Below, one piece after another: positions 34,858 to 43,538 of a stretch of DNA of 64,000 nt. The DNA is from Paenibacillus daejeonensis DSM 15491. GTDB taxonomy: Bacteria > Bacillota > Bacilli > Paenibacillales > Paenibacillaceae. Position numbers and translations under genes: made by a program. The first letter of the stretch is position 1. Each line of letters opens with the position of its first letter. The notes under the pieces are model-generated. The model made no database searches, was not told the origin of the DNA, and was given only the letters and a program-made list of their open reading frames with translations. The DNA is taken from assembly GCF_000378385.1 (NCBI RefSeq), contig NZ_KB899662.1, positions 311,728-375,727 of the forward strand, written 5' to 3'.

Positions 34858-37800
34858 GAAACAGCCCCTCCAGTTCATCCTGACTGAGTTCTACCGTCTC
34901 AAAATCTGTCTTGGTAAACCGGCCTTCCTTCGCACGTGTACAATGCTCCAACACCTGATGGAGCTGTTCGCGCCAGTTGGCGGCCAGAGCACTTGCGTCT
35001 GCCGAAACGCCCTGATCAACCCGCACTTTCAAGTACAAGCGTCCAGATACCGTCCATGCAAGCGCCTCGATGTCACAAGCCGCGCCATTGCCCGGATGGC
35101 TGTCTGGGCCGGTAGCTTCATCCGCCAGTTCCAGCAGCTTACCAGCCCCTCCCGTTGATAGCTCGCCCAGATAGTTAAACATCACGCCTGGCTCTGGCTG
35201 ACGCGCAAAGGCTTCATTGTCTCGCAGATACCGGGCAATCCCGTAATCGATCCCCTGCCTTGGTACGCTCCGTATACGTTCTTTGACATGAACAATTGCC
35301 TGTTCCATCTGATGCTGCTGATTCACGTCCAGCTCTACATTCGCTAAGCTTAGTCCCTGCAATTCGCTGCACAGCAGCGGCAGTGGGTAGAGTGTCGTGA
35401 ACCAGCCGACCGTACGGGTCAGATCCTGTGCCCCCGGGAGCGGCTCTCGTCCATGTCGTTCCATCTGGATGACGAGCGTCTTTCCTGTTAGCCCATTACT
35501 CTTATTTAAAAGGGCACCAGCCAGCGCAGCCAGCAGCAGCTCTGTCGGTTCCGTGCGGTATGGCCGATTGGCTTCGCCTAGCCATAACGCCGTTTCCGGC
35601 GTTTCCAGCCATGCCTCGCCATCCACTGGCCCCATCGCCACCTCGATGTCTCTTGGCGTCATCTGCAGTGCTGGGCCTCCATTCGATTCCTTCTTAGCAA
35701 CACGCCTACTAGCTGGTTCTCCACTGGCAGTCTGGACGCTTTGCCACTCCTCCCAATAGCTGATATCCCGGGGGCCGAGTGCAGCCGCTCTTGTCTCTAG
35801 CGCCCCGCTCCAATCCGCGTAGGAATCCGATTTTGCAGGAAGCTCAGGCCGGCTTCCCTGCCGCATGGCTTCCAGCAGCTGCTCCAGATCAGACGTCAGA
35901 ATAAGCCAGGATACGGCGTCCACAACCAGATGATGCGCAGTCAGCAGGAGGCGCCGCCCCCGCTCGCCCAGCTCCAGCCAGCAAGCTGCGAACAACAATC
36001 CCTGATCCAAGTCGAAGCTGCGTTTGCATCTGATCGCAGCCTCCCTGATGGCTACGTCCAGCTCTCCACCAGATACAGCCGACAGATCGTGGCGGCTCAT
36101 GATGAATCTGCGTTGTAGATGCTCCGGATTGTACCGCAGCCCGACAATTGTACCTTCGTCTGACCGATCCACATTGAGCCGCAATGCATCATGATGGCGA
36201 ACAAGACGCGTCAGCGCTTCCTCCGCCATTACCGGCGTCACCTGCGTGTCCAGCCGGAGCAGCACCGATTGATTCCAATACTGCGGTATCGGGAACTCGC
36301 GCTGGACAAACCATGCCCCAATTGGCGGCAAGCCCAGCCTGCCTTCTACCGGTAGGCTGTCACCCGGAGCTGAACTAGCCGCTGTCATACGCTCAGCCAT
36401 CGCGGCAAACGAAGCCGCCTCCAGAACGTCTGAGGGCTGCAGCAGCCACCCCGCCTCCTGCAGCCGCGAAGACAGCTGAATTGCCTTGATCGAATCCCCG
36501 CCCTCACGATAGAAATCATCTTGCTCGCCCAGGCTATCGTTGCGCAGCAACGCACGGGCAAGCGTCAGTAGCGTCTCCAGCCCACTTGAGCCAGTTGCTT
36601 CTGTGCTACGATGGCCGGGATAAAGCGTCCCCTGCGCATGCTTACCAAGCGTCACTTCACGCTCGACCAAGGTGCGACGGTCGACCTTGCCACTCGGTGT
36701 GAGCGGCAGCGCCTCCAGCCGAATGATTCGGGCAGGCACCATATAGGCTGGAAGCTGTTCCCCAAGCTGCTGTCGCAGCACGTCTTCCTGCATTCCGGCT
36801 ACCCCAGTTACAAACGCCAGTAACGTGGGAGAGCCTCCCGCTAGTCCGACAGACACAACTGCCGCTTCCTTCACTCCGGGCTGCCGCTGTAGCTGACGTT
36901 CAATCTCACCCGGCTCGATCCGGTAGCCGCTCAGCTTGATCTGGTCATCGATGCGCCCGAGGTACCGGTACACACCGTTGTGATCCAGCAGCGCCAGATC
37001 ACCGGTCCGGTACATCCGCGAGTTCGGATAACCAGGTTCAGGCACGAAGCGCTCCGCTGTCAGTTCCGCTCGTCCGCGATACCCGCGCGCCACGCCCGTG
37101 CCTGCGACGCAGAGTTCGCCGGGACTTCCAATCGCCGGCTGTTTACCATCCACATCGATTAGATAGAGACGGGCATGTGCCGCCGCTTCGCCAATCGGTA
37201 CATCCACCTCCTGATCGCTGCGACTGTCGAACAGATGAATCATACAGCCAACGGTCGCTTCAGTCGGTCCGTATTCATTGTAGACCCGCGGTCCGCCCAG
37301 CGCCTCTGAGGCCGACTTGGCCAGCGAAGCGTGGAGTGCCTCACCGCCAACAATCAAGGTATGCACAGGTGTGCGTACTGGAGGTGCTTCACTCAGCAGC
37401 GCCAAGTGAGCGGGCGTCAGCTTGATGACGGTCGCGCGCGCCTCCGCTAGAATCGCTGGGAGGACAGAAGCCGTGTCGGATGGCTGCCGGTAAATCGCAA
37501 TTCCTGCCCCGGCAACCAGTGGAGCGAACATCGAGGTTACGGTCAAATCAAAAGCAGGCGAAGAGTACAGGGCGAATATATCCGACTCGTCGCGCAGATA
37601 ACGTTCTGTCGCCCATGTCGCATAGGCATGCAAGCTGCCATGCTCGACCATGACCCCCTTCGGTTTGCCCGTTGAACCCGAGGTGTATATGAGGTAAGCC
37701 AGATCTTCCGGCTGTGCAAGGACCTTGAAATGAGCCGTATTGGTTGCCCTAGACGGAGAGCACCACTCATCCACTCTCAATACAGAAGCTGAAATTGTAC

Positions 37801-39499
37801 GCATTGCCTCTTCAGGAAGCTCACGATCAGCCACTATCACAACACATTCACTGTCCGACAGTACATCAGCAATTCGACCCGCCGGATGACGAACATCCAT
37901 CGGCACATAGGCTGCACCCAGCCACAAGACTGCCCAAGTGGCAATCACCGATTCTAGCCGGTGCTCACTATACAAGGCAACCCTGTCTCCCCGGCTTACC
38001 CCATGGGCTACCAGCCAGTCAGCCATGGCCTGAATTTGCTGCAACAGTTGGCTGTAGGTCAGCATACGCTCTCCATCACGCAGAGCGATGCGGGAGGGGG
38101 CCTGCTCGGCACTGGCGATCAATGACTCAATAACGGTCCGGTGAGCGGGGGACTGTGACGATTCATCGATACGCTTGTCTGCTTCCTCCATTAGCACATG
38201 CAAGGGGGCGTTCGGCTGCTCCAGCACTTGCTCCAGCAACGCAACCAGTTGAAGTCCAAATGATGCAATCTGTTTGCGGGTAAAGAGAGACAGCTTGTAA
38301 TCCAGATCCAGCCGGATTTGCCCCTCGCCCCAGTTCTTGACGATCAGCTCCAGCGGGTATAATTGCTCGCCCTTATATAACTCTTCACTGAGTAATGGAC
38401 TGTCCCCCAGCTGTTCATGCGGATTGAAGATATACGTGTTCAAACAGACCTGAAACAACCCCTCGCCTTCTGGCAGTCGGTCCCGCAGCTGCCGAACAAG
38501 CAGATCGTAGGGATATTTCTGATGCAAATACCCCCGCTTGAACTGCCGGCGTAACTGCTTGAGCTGCTGCATCGCCGACGCTTCGAGGCTCACGTTGCAA
38601 CGCATGGGCATCGTACTGACATACATGCCGATCGCGGCCTTCTCTTCCCGTGTCGAACGGTTGTATACGGGGACACCCAAGGTCAGCTCGTCCACCTCGT
38701 ATGTGCTGTGCATTCCAAGTTGCAACACCAGTCCGAACAACTCATGCAGCGAAGTGCCCGCTTCCTGTGTCCACTTCAGCGTACGCACCGCCAGCTCGGC
38801 TGGCAGCTCCATCGACCAGCGGCCGCCCTTGCGCCAATCTGGAGAATCGCGGAACGGCAGCGACGGCACCTCCTGGAACTGCTCCAGCCAATAGTTGCGG
38901 TCTCGCTCCATACGTGGGGATGCGAGATATGCCTGTTCTTTGTCCAGCAATTCGATATAGGTCATGTCTGTCATCTCAGGCAAGCCGCCGGCTTCCGCTT
39001 CAGAATCTGCTAGCTCGGCATAACAGCTGCTCAATGCCTGGGTGAACAGCTGCGTCGACCAGCCGTCGAAGATCAGGTGATGGATTTTGACCAATAGTCC
39101 CGTCTCGCCCCTGCCCGTCCGAAAGATCGCAAATTGAAACAGCTCACTTGATAGAAGCTCGAAGGGCTGCCGGATCGCTTGGTCCAGCCAATCCTGCAGC
39201 GCCTGCTCCGGGTAACGGCTGTGACGGCAATCAAACGTTGGGATATGAGGGGGTACGGGAGGATGGATGGTTTGGAAGACTTCGCCATCCTTCATTGTGA
39301 GTCGGATTCGCAAGGAGGCATGGCGCCGCAGGACAAGCTCTACGGCTCTACTCAGTCTCTCCTCGTCAACAGGACCAGGCATCCGTGCAGTGCCACAAAT
39401 GTGATGTATGGTGGTACCCGGATACAGCTGCTCGATATACCAGATTCGTTTTTGCGGATGGGTCAGCGGCAGGAGAGCCCCCGCGGTTGCTATGGTCAT
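34850..39499 (-). CDS. NRPS initiation module Cs-A-T-E, N-acyl-D-Asn prodrug cap
   Basis: The protein has 1549 residues. I start at ATG 39499 because GGGGAG lies 8 bases upstream; an in-frame TTG 33 bases earlier lacks a ribosome-binding site. The order is an N-terminal condensation domain (HHLIFDGWS near residue 140), an A domain (A3 near 604, FDLTVTSMF, NEYGPTEAT, SGKVDR), a T domain (EGGDSIKAI near 1001) and an epimerization domain (HHLVVDAVSW near 1190). The specificity code DLTKIGEVGK differs at one position from the Asn code DLTKLGEVGK. A Cs-A(Asn)-T-E protein is the architecture of ClbN-like enzymes that install the N-acyl-D-Asn leader removed by ClbP-type peptidases, and such a peptidase is the next gene. 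It is the first gene of the cluster, and the acyl donor is probably a fatty acyl-CoA. Confidence 0.93.
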   Translation of the reverse strand: MTIATAGALLPLTHPQKRIWYIEQLYPGTTIHHICGTARMPGPVDEERLSRAVELVLRRHASLRIRLTMKDGEVFQTIHPPVPPHIPTFDCRHSRYPEQALQDWLDQAIRQPFELLSSELFQFAIFRTGRGETGLLVKIHHLIFDGWSTQLFTQALSSCYAELADSEAEAGGLPEMTDMTYIELLDKEQAYLASPRMERDRNYWLEQFQEVPSLPFRDSPDWRKGGRWSMELPAELAVRTLKWTQEAGTSLHELFGLVLQLGMHSTYEVDELTLGVPVYNRSTREEKAAIGMYVSTMPMRCNVSLEASAMQQLKQLRRQFKRGYLHQKYPYDLLVRQLRDRLPEGEGLFQVCLNTYIFNPHEQLGDSPLLSEELYKGEQLYPLELIVKNWGEGQIRLDLDYKLSLFTRKQIASFGLQLVALLEQVLEQPNAPLHVLMEEADKRIDESSQSPAHRTVIESLIASAEQAPSRIALRDGERMLTYSQLLQQIQAMADWLVAHGVSRGDRVALYSEHRLESVIATWAVLWLGAAYVPMDVRHPAGRIADVLSDSECVVIVADRELPEEAMRTISASVLRVDEWCSPSRATNTAHFKVLAQPEDLAYLIYTSGSTGKPKGVMVEHGSLHAYATWATERYLRDESDIFALYSSPAFDLTVTSMFAPLVAGAGIAIYRQPSDTASVLPAILAEARATVIKLTPAHLALLSEAPPVRTPVHTLIVGGEALHASLAKSASEALGGPRVYNEYGPTEATVGCMIHLFDSRSDQEVDVPIGEAAAHARLYLIDVDGKQPAIGSPGELCVAGTGVARGYRGRAELTAERFVPEPGYPNSRMYRTGDLALLDHNGVYRYLGRIDDQIKLSGYRIEPGEIERQLQRQPGVKEAAVVSVGLAGGSPTLLAFVTGVAGMQEDVLRQQLGEQLPAYMVPARIIRLEALPLTPSGKVDRRTLVEREVTLGKHAQGTLYPGHRSTEATGSSGLETLLTLARALLRNDSLGEQDDFYREGGDSIKAIQLSSRLQEAGWLLQPSDVLEAASFAAMAERMTAASSAPGDSLPVEGRLGLPPIGAWFVQREFPIPQYWNQSVLLRLDTQVTPVMAEEALTRLVRHHDALRLNVDRSDEGTIVGLRYNPEHLQRRFIMSRHDLSAVSGGELDVAIREAAIRCKRSFDLDQGLLFAACWLELGERGRRLLLTAHHLVVDAVSWLILTSDLEQLLEAMRQGSRPELPAKSDSYADWSGALETRAAALGPRDISYWEEWQSVQTASGEPASRRVAKKESNGGPALQMTPRDIEVAMGPVDGEAWLETPETALWLGEANRPYRTEPTELLLAALAGALLNKSNGLTGKTLVIQMERHGREPLPGAQDLTRTVGWFTTLYPLPLLCSELQGLSLANVELDVNQQHQMEQAIVHVKERIRSVPRQGIDYGIARYLRDNEAFARQPEPGVMFNYLGELSTGGAGKLLELADEATGPDSHPGNGAACDIEALAWTVSGRLYLKVRVDQGVSADASALAANWREQLHQVLEHCTRAKEGRFTKTDFETVELSQDELEGLFHE

Positions 39500-39540
39500 C
39501 GTCGATTCTCCCCTATGTGTGCTTAAACACAAACAATATG

Positions 39541-39797
39541 TGGGGCTGCCCTCAAAAGGGAGCCTGCGGTCCCGGATCGATCTTACGATCGCTGTTGTCT
39601 CCAGATTTCTTGATTTTTTAACCGCTCTAGCGGTTGAAATCCGGGGACAGCATATGCTTTCGAAGCGAGCTTTTCTGCGAAAAGCTTTTAGGCGAACGCT
39701 TCGCAGCGTATGCTCCCGAAGTCGCTTTCTTTCAGAAAGCGTTGACCAGATTCGATTCCGTGCCTCTTGGGCCCTGTTTGAGCAGCCGATAAGTGTA
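39541..39797. repeat. Dispersed intergenic element, copy B (longest)
   Basis: About 250 bp with imperfect terminal inverted repeats: GGCTGCCCTCAAAAGGGAGCC on the left, and the complement of the right end reads GGCTGCTCAAACAGGGCCC. It is made of nested palindromes: ACCGCTCTAGCGGT, GCGAACGCTTCGC and CTTTCTTTCAGAAAG. It shares GACCAGATTCGATTCCGTGCC with copy A, and the ACCGCT-AGCGGTT palindrome with the inverted copy C. It ends ~40 bp before the start codon of the first NRPS gene. Confidence 0.65.
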
Positions 39798-39823
39798 ATG
39801 TTTAAACAATATGTTTAAACAAT
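39798..39823. repeat. Two perfect 13-bp tandem repeats centred on GTTTAAAC
   Basis: ATGTTTAAACAAT occurs twice head to tail (39798-39810 and 39811-39823), each unit holding the palindrome GTTTAAAC. The 10-mer AAACAATATG also occurs at 39531-39540, on the other side of the dispersed element. This may be a regulator site for the NRPS operon, or duplicated target DNA around the inserted element. Confidence 0.5.
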
Positions 39824-40171
39824 ATGTATGTAGGTATAGATGGTTTTTTTCATTCCATGACGGGTCACACAATACACTACTTTTTCACCAAATGAACCCA
39901 TTCTGAACCGATTTTCATAATTAAGAAAACTTAATGCTAAAATTTTGTTAAAATCCCAGCAGATGCATTGTTTATGGGCTTATGAGGTGAACCAGTAAAT
40001 GGACAAGATGCGAGGTGTGGGGCAAGGGGTAGGCGGTGTGTGGAACTCAACCATCTAATATGACTTCTATATTCCGCTATATATACAATAAACAGAGGAT
40101 TTCGCATCAAGCGCCGCATTTATTCCCTTATTTACGCTCTGGGCTTAACTAACCAATGGTTAGTTGCGATT

Positions 40172-40240
40172 TAACGGAAGATATGCGTCGTATAGTTTGA
40201 AATGGAGCGTTTTCAAGTGCTATAACGGAAAATATGCACC
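40172..40240. repeat. Two-copy repeat with 51-bp spacing
   Basis: TAACGGAARATATGC occurs at 40172 and again at 40223, exactly 51 bp apart, with weaker similarity in between. It resembles a decayed member of the class of 51-bp-period repeats seen elsewhere in the window. Confidence 0.5.
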
Positions 40241-40354
40241 ACAAAATTCTGGAATAATACAACTTAGACAGCCGGACCCTCGCCCTACAATTTGCGCAGT
40301 TGGTAGCATTGGCGGTGGTTAATCCCCCCTTGCTCTGACTAACGCCTTGGCACA

Positions 40355-40735
40355 TTACAGCAGCCATTCAGCGGGTTGCTGAGCAAATTGAGGAACAAAG
40401 GTGCGTTACAGCAGTCATCCAGCGGGTTGCTGAGCAAATAGAGGAACAAAGGTGCGTTACAGCAGCCATCCAGCGGGTTGCCAAGCAAATAGAGGAACAA
40501 AGGTACATTACAGCAGCCATTCAGCGGGTTGCTGAGCAAATAGAGGAACAAAGGTGCGTTACAGCAGCCATCCAGCGGGTTGCCGAGCAAATAGAGGAAC
40601 AAAGGTGCGTTACAGCGGCCATTCAGCGGGTTGTCGAGCAAATAGAGGAACAAAGGTGCGTTACAGCAGCCATTCAGCGGGTTGCCAAGCAAATAGAGGA
40701 ACAAAGGTGCGTTACAGCGGCACGATCAACGGGTT
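40355..40735. repeat. Tandem array, 51-bp period, about 7.5 units
   Basis: TTACAGC starts units at 40355, 40406, 40457, 40508, 40559, 40610, 40661 and 40712, an exact 51-bp period. Units differ at a few positions; AAATAGAGGAACAAAGGT is almost invariant. The minus strand reads as a 17-residue repeat in frame (LFLYLLGNPL...), but without a ribosome-binding site or credible start, so I do not call a gene. The same family recurs at the right edge. Confidence 0.9.
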
Positions 40736-40786
40736 GCCAGACACATCTTATACACGACTTAGAAAAATCATAGTTTCCTATACAAT

Positions 40787-40824
40787 AAAAAAAGCTCAAC
40801 CACCTGTGAAAGATGATAGAGCTT
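40787..40824 (-). terminator. Intrinsic terminator after the metallo-hydrolase gene
   Basis: On the minus strand, AAGCTC pairs with GAGCTT, extended by a partly G-U-paired stem to ~13 bp around a TTTCACA-like loop, followed by seven T residues. It lies just past the stop codon at 40828. Confidence 0.75.
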
Positions 40825-40827
40825 CGG

Positions 40828-41664
40828 TTACTTCTGGGTTCGATATAATGCCAGATTGGCCTCATGCTGCTTGCGGAGAAAATGCGGAAACCGCAGGCCA
40901 TGTGCGGCGACAAATTGTCCGTAAGCCGCGGAGTCCTGGGCGCCGGATGCGATATCGGCGACCAACGATAGGTACGTCTCTGAGAGACGTATCCGCCGAT
41001 CGATCTCAGCCGGGTCAGCGGTAATAGAGCCATGACAGGGAATCAGGGTGGCACCCTCGTTACTCTGAAGGATGGCAGACAACTTGGCCAGCGTCTCATC
41101 GTATGCCTCGTAGCTGTCCGTCACAAATGGAAATTCCAGATCCGAGAGATAATCGCCAGGCATCAGTAATCCCCCTGGCTCGATCCAAGCTGCCAGACCA
41201 TCCCGATTGTGACCGACCGCTTGGAAGAACTGAAGAGTCGTCCTGCCAACCGTTAATTGCTGTCCGTCATTCCCGATCACATGGTCTACCTTGGGATAGA
41301 TGAGGGGATAAGGTCGGTCGATATAAAAATCGTCATCGATGGCTTTAACTTCCTCCACCGCGGCTTCGCGGTCGGGATGCTCGACAAAGGCCTGGCTTGC
41401 AATGACGGTGGCATCGGCAAAGGCGCCGTACCCTGCAATATGGTCGCTATCCGAGTGCGTCAGCAGCAGATAGAGCGGCCGCCCCTGTCGCATCTCATCG
41501 ACATAGCTGCGGATTCCCTCAATTTCATCGGGCAGGTACCCCGGGTCGACAACAAGTACAAGGTCAGGCGTGTCGACGATGCAGCTGTTAAGTGCATATA
41601 GACGACTCGTAAAGAGGCGAAAGGACGCACCCATTGTATCAGGCTGTGAAAGTGGACCGTTCAC
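40828..41664 (-). CDS. Metallo-beta-lactamase-fold hydrolase
   Basis: The protein has 278 residues if started at GTG 41664, 11 bases after AGGAGG; an upstream in-frame GTG overlaps the ribosome-binding site. The metal motif THSDSDH, followed by a downstream GHNRDG, an MPGD segment and a CHG, fits the glyoxalase II-like part of the superfamily. No signal peptide is present. It lies 24 bp behind an rRNA/tRNA methyltransferase gene and is probably co-transcribed with it. The substrate is unknown. Confidence 0.85.
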   Translation of the reverse strand: MNGPLSQPDTMGASFRLFTSRLYALNSCIVDTPDLVLVVDPGYLPDEIEGIRSYVDEMRQGRPLYLLLTHSDSDHIAGYGAFADATVIASQAFVEHPDREAAVEEVKAIDDDFYIDRPYPLIYPKVDHVIGNDGQQLTVGRTTLQFFQAVGHNRDGLAAWIEPGGLLMPGDYLSDLEFPFVTDSYEAYDETLAKLSAILQSNEGATLIPCHGSITADPAEIDRRIRLSETYLSLVADIASGAQDSAAYGQFVAAHGLRFPHFLRKQHEANLALYRTQK

Positions 41665-41688
41665 GAGTGATCCCACCTCCTGAAGATG

Positions 41689-42489
41689 TTATGGTTGGTT
41701 ATATTCCCGCTGCCGCATCGCTTCAAATAGCAGCACCGTGGTCGCCATGGCCACATTCAGCGATTCGGAGCCGCCGCGCATCGGGATGCGGACGGTATCG
41801 TCGAGCAGCGCCTGCACCTCGCTGGAGAGGCCGCGCGATTCGCTGCCCATGACGACCCAGGTCGCCGGCTTCCAGTCCTGGTTATAGCAGCTGTTCTGTG
41901 CCTGCAAGCTGGTCCCGATTAACCGGGCACCGCGGTTGCGCGCCTCCGGCAGCAGCTCCAGCAGGTCTCCCTCTATCACAGGTAGATGAAACAACGACCC
42001 CATCGTCGAGCGGACGGTCTTGGGGTTGTACAAGTCGACGCAGCCGCGGCCGAGTACGACCGCATCAGCCCCAACAGCATCAGCGCTGCGAATAATGGTG
42101 CCTACGTTGCCGGGATCCTGCACAGCGTCCAGCACGACGACGAGTGCTCCTTCGCGGTACAATGCCTCGGAATCCGGCTGGCGCTTGCGGGCCACCGCAA
42201 ATACAGGCGGCGGGGTGTCTGTGCCAGTGCAGCGCCCCATAATCTGACGGGAAGCAGCAACACGTTCCACATCAGCGGTTTGTGCCAATTCTTCCGGCCA
42301 CCCCCGTACAACATCATAGACGATGCACTCCAGCTCTGCTCCTTCAGCGAGTGCCTCCTGTACCAGGTGTACGCCCTCGATCAGGAAAGAGCCGCTGCGG
42401 TCACGGTGCTTTTTCTCCAGCAGCGCAGCCCAGCCTTTTACACGCGTATTCTGAACGGATGTTATATGTAGTTCATCTTGTCTTGCCAT
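41689..42489 (-). CDS. TrmH/SpoU-family RNA 2'-O-methyltransferase (YsgA-like)
   Basis: The protein has 266 residues. An N-terminal substrate-binding part (SGSFLIEGVHLVQEAL) precedes the SPOUT domain with its three motifs: DAVQDPGNVGTIIRSADA, WVVMGSESRGLS and IPMRGGSESLNVAMA. Family members methylate rRNA or tRNA ribose using SAM. Its ribosome-binding site overlaps the 3' end of the K+ channel regulator gene. In Bacillus the ysgA gene is next to sspI, and an sspI homologue lies ~0.8 kb away here, which supports the YsgA assignment. Confidence 0.92.
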   Translation of the reverse strand: MARQDELHITSVQNTRVKGWAALLEKKHRDRSGSFLIEGVHLVQEALAEGAELECIVYDVVRGWPEELAQTADVERVAASRQIMGRCTGTDTPPPVFAVARKRQPDSEALYREGALVVVLDAVQDPGNVGTIIRSADAVGADAVVLGRGCVDLYNPKTVRSTMGSLFHLPVIEGDLLELLPEARNRGARLIGTSLQAQNSCYNQDWKPATWVVMGSESRGLSSEVQALLDDTVRIPMRGGSESLNVAMATTVLLFEAMRQREYNQP

Positions 42490-42495
42490 TGCAAC

Positions 42496-43161
42496 TCAAC
42501 CTTCCGAAAACGCAAGCTCTAGCTCCGTCAAATCTGTATTTTTGCCGACGACGACCAATACGTCCTCCGGGTGGATCAAATCTTCCGCATAAGGCGAAAT
42601 GTTCATCTTCGCGCCGGTCTTAATCGCCATGACATTACACCTGTATTTGGCTCTGATATCCAGTTGCTTCAAGTTGAGCCCAATCATCTGCGGGGTGGCC
42701 TGAATTTCGACAATGCTGTAATCATCAGAGATTTCGATGAATTCCAGAATGTTCGGCGAAATCAGATGATGCGCCAGTCGCATCCCCATGTCCCGTTCGG
42801 GATAGATCACTTTGTCAGCGCCAATTTTTTGCAGCACCTTGCCATGCAGCTCATTCTTGGCCTTAACGATGAGTGTCTTCACTCCCATGTCCTTGAGGAT
42901 CAAGGTCGTTAGGATACTCGATTGAATATCTTCTCCGATCGCGACCACGACAACGTCGAAATTGCGGATTCCGATTTGCTTCAGGGCATCCTCATCCGTT
43001 GAGTCGGCAATGACCGCATGCGTGACGATATCGACCACCTCATCGATTCGCTCTTCACTCGTATCAATTGCCAGCACCTGAAATCCCATCTGGGTCAAAC
43101 TATTCGCGACACTGGAACCGAATCGTCCCATGCCGATGACGGCAAACTGCTTTTTTGCCAT
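42496..43161 (-). CDS. KtrA/KtrC-like RCK regulator of K+ uptake
   Basis: The protein has 221 residues, the size of KtrA/KtrC. An RCK_N Rossmann domain (FAVIGMGRFGSS, Asp at the end of the second strand, IRNFDVVVVAIGEDIQSSIL) is followed by an RCK_C domain (from ~residue 138). Such rings bind ATP/ADP and c-di-AMP and gate the KtrB/KtrD membrane subunit, which is not in this window. The ATG follows AAAGGAAG by 9 bases. The gene is divergent from sspI. I cannot separate KtrA from KtrC. Confidence 0.9.
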   Translation of the reverse strand: MAKKQFAVIGMGRFGSSVANSLTQMGFQVLAIDTSEERIDEVVDIVTHAVIADSTDEDALKQIGIRNFDVVVVAIGEDIQSSILTTLILKDMGVKTLIVKAKNELHGKVLQKIGADKVIYPERDMGMRLAHHLISPNILEFIEISDDYSIVEIQATPQMIGLNLKQLDIRAKYRCNVMAIKTGAKMNISPYAEDLIHPEDVLVVVGKNTDLTELELAFSEG

Positions 43162-43307
43162 TCCAGCTCTCTTCCTTTCAAATGGCTTGCCACCCCCTTA
43201 TTATACCATACCCCTGCACACGCGCATCCCTATCGTACAACCGGCATGAAACCAGCAGACGCTGGGCAACCTACAATAGAAAATAATCCGCTTGGAGGGA
43301 TAACAAC

Positions 43308-43538
43308 GTGAATGATATTAACCTGAGGCAAGCCATTATCCAGCGTGTTTATGATAAGTCCAATGAAGATTTAGTGGAGGTCATTGAAAGCTCAGTCGGC
43401 AGTGACGAGCGGGCGCTGCCTGGCCTTGGCGTGCTCTTTGAGATGATCTGGCTGGAGAGCGAGCAGCCCCAGCGGCAAGCGATGGTCGAGAATCTGCATA
43501 CGAAGATTCAAAAACAAACACCAGCCGGTGCTGAGTAA
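43308..43538 (+). CDS. sspI: Small acid-soluble spore protein SspI
   Basis: The protein has 76 residues, with a GTG start 8 bases after GGAGGG. The N-terminal LRQAIIQRV and the LPGLGVLFEMIW core match the SspI family. SspI proteins accumulate in the forespore. It is the only credible plus-strand gene in the window and marks the host as a spore former. Its 3' end overlaps the end of the convergent PhnM-like gene by 31 bp. Confidence 0.92.
   Translation: MNDINLRQAIIQRVYDKSNEDLVEVIESSVGSDERALPGLGVLFEMIWLESEQPQRQAMVENLHTKIQKQTPAGAE

Larger units (their letters stand above)
39500..40827. other. Non-coding region upstream of the NRPS cluster
   Basis: About 1.3 kb separates the first biosynthetic gene from the metallo-beta-lactamase-fold gene. 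It holds a dispersed repeat (39541-39797), a perfect 13-bp tandem (39798-39823), AT-rich DNA (~39830-40140), a two-copy 51-bp repeat (40172-40240), a 51-bp array (40355-40735) and a terminator (40787-40824). The cluster promoter must lie here, but I could not pick a convincing -35/-10 pair. Short reading frames here translate repeats or lack ribosome-binding sites. Confidence 0.7.

Noticed and set aside
40339..40704. Protein of repeated 17-residue units (minus strand)
   Set aside because: The unit length is a multiple of three, so any frame stays open; no start signal and no support beyond the repeat itself.
40355..40735. CRISPR array
   Set aside because: The whole 51-bp unit repeats, including the would-be spacers, which are nearly identical; there are no cas genes in the window.
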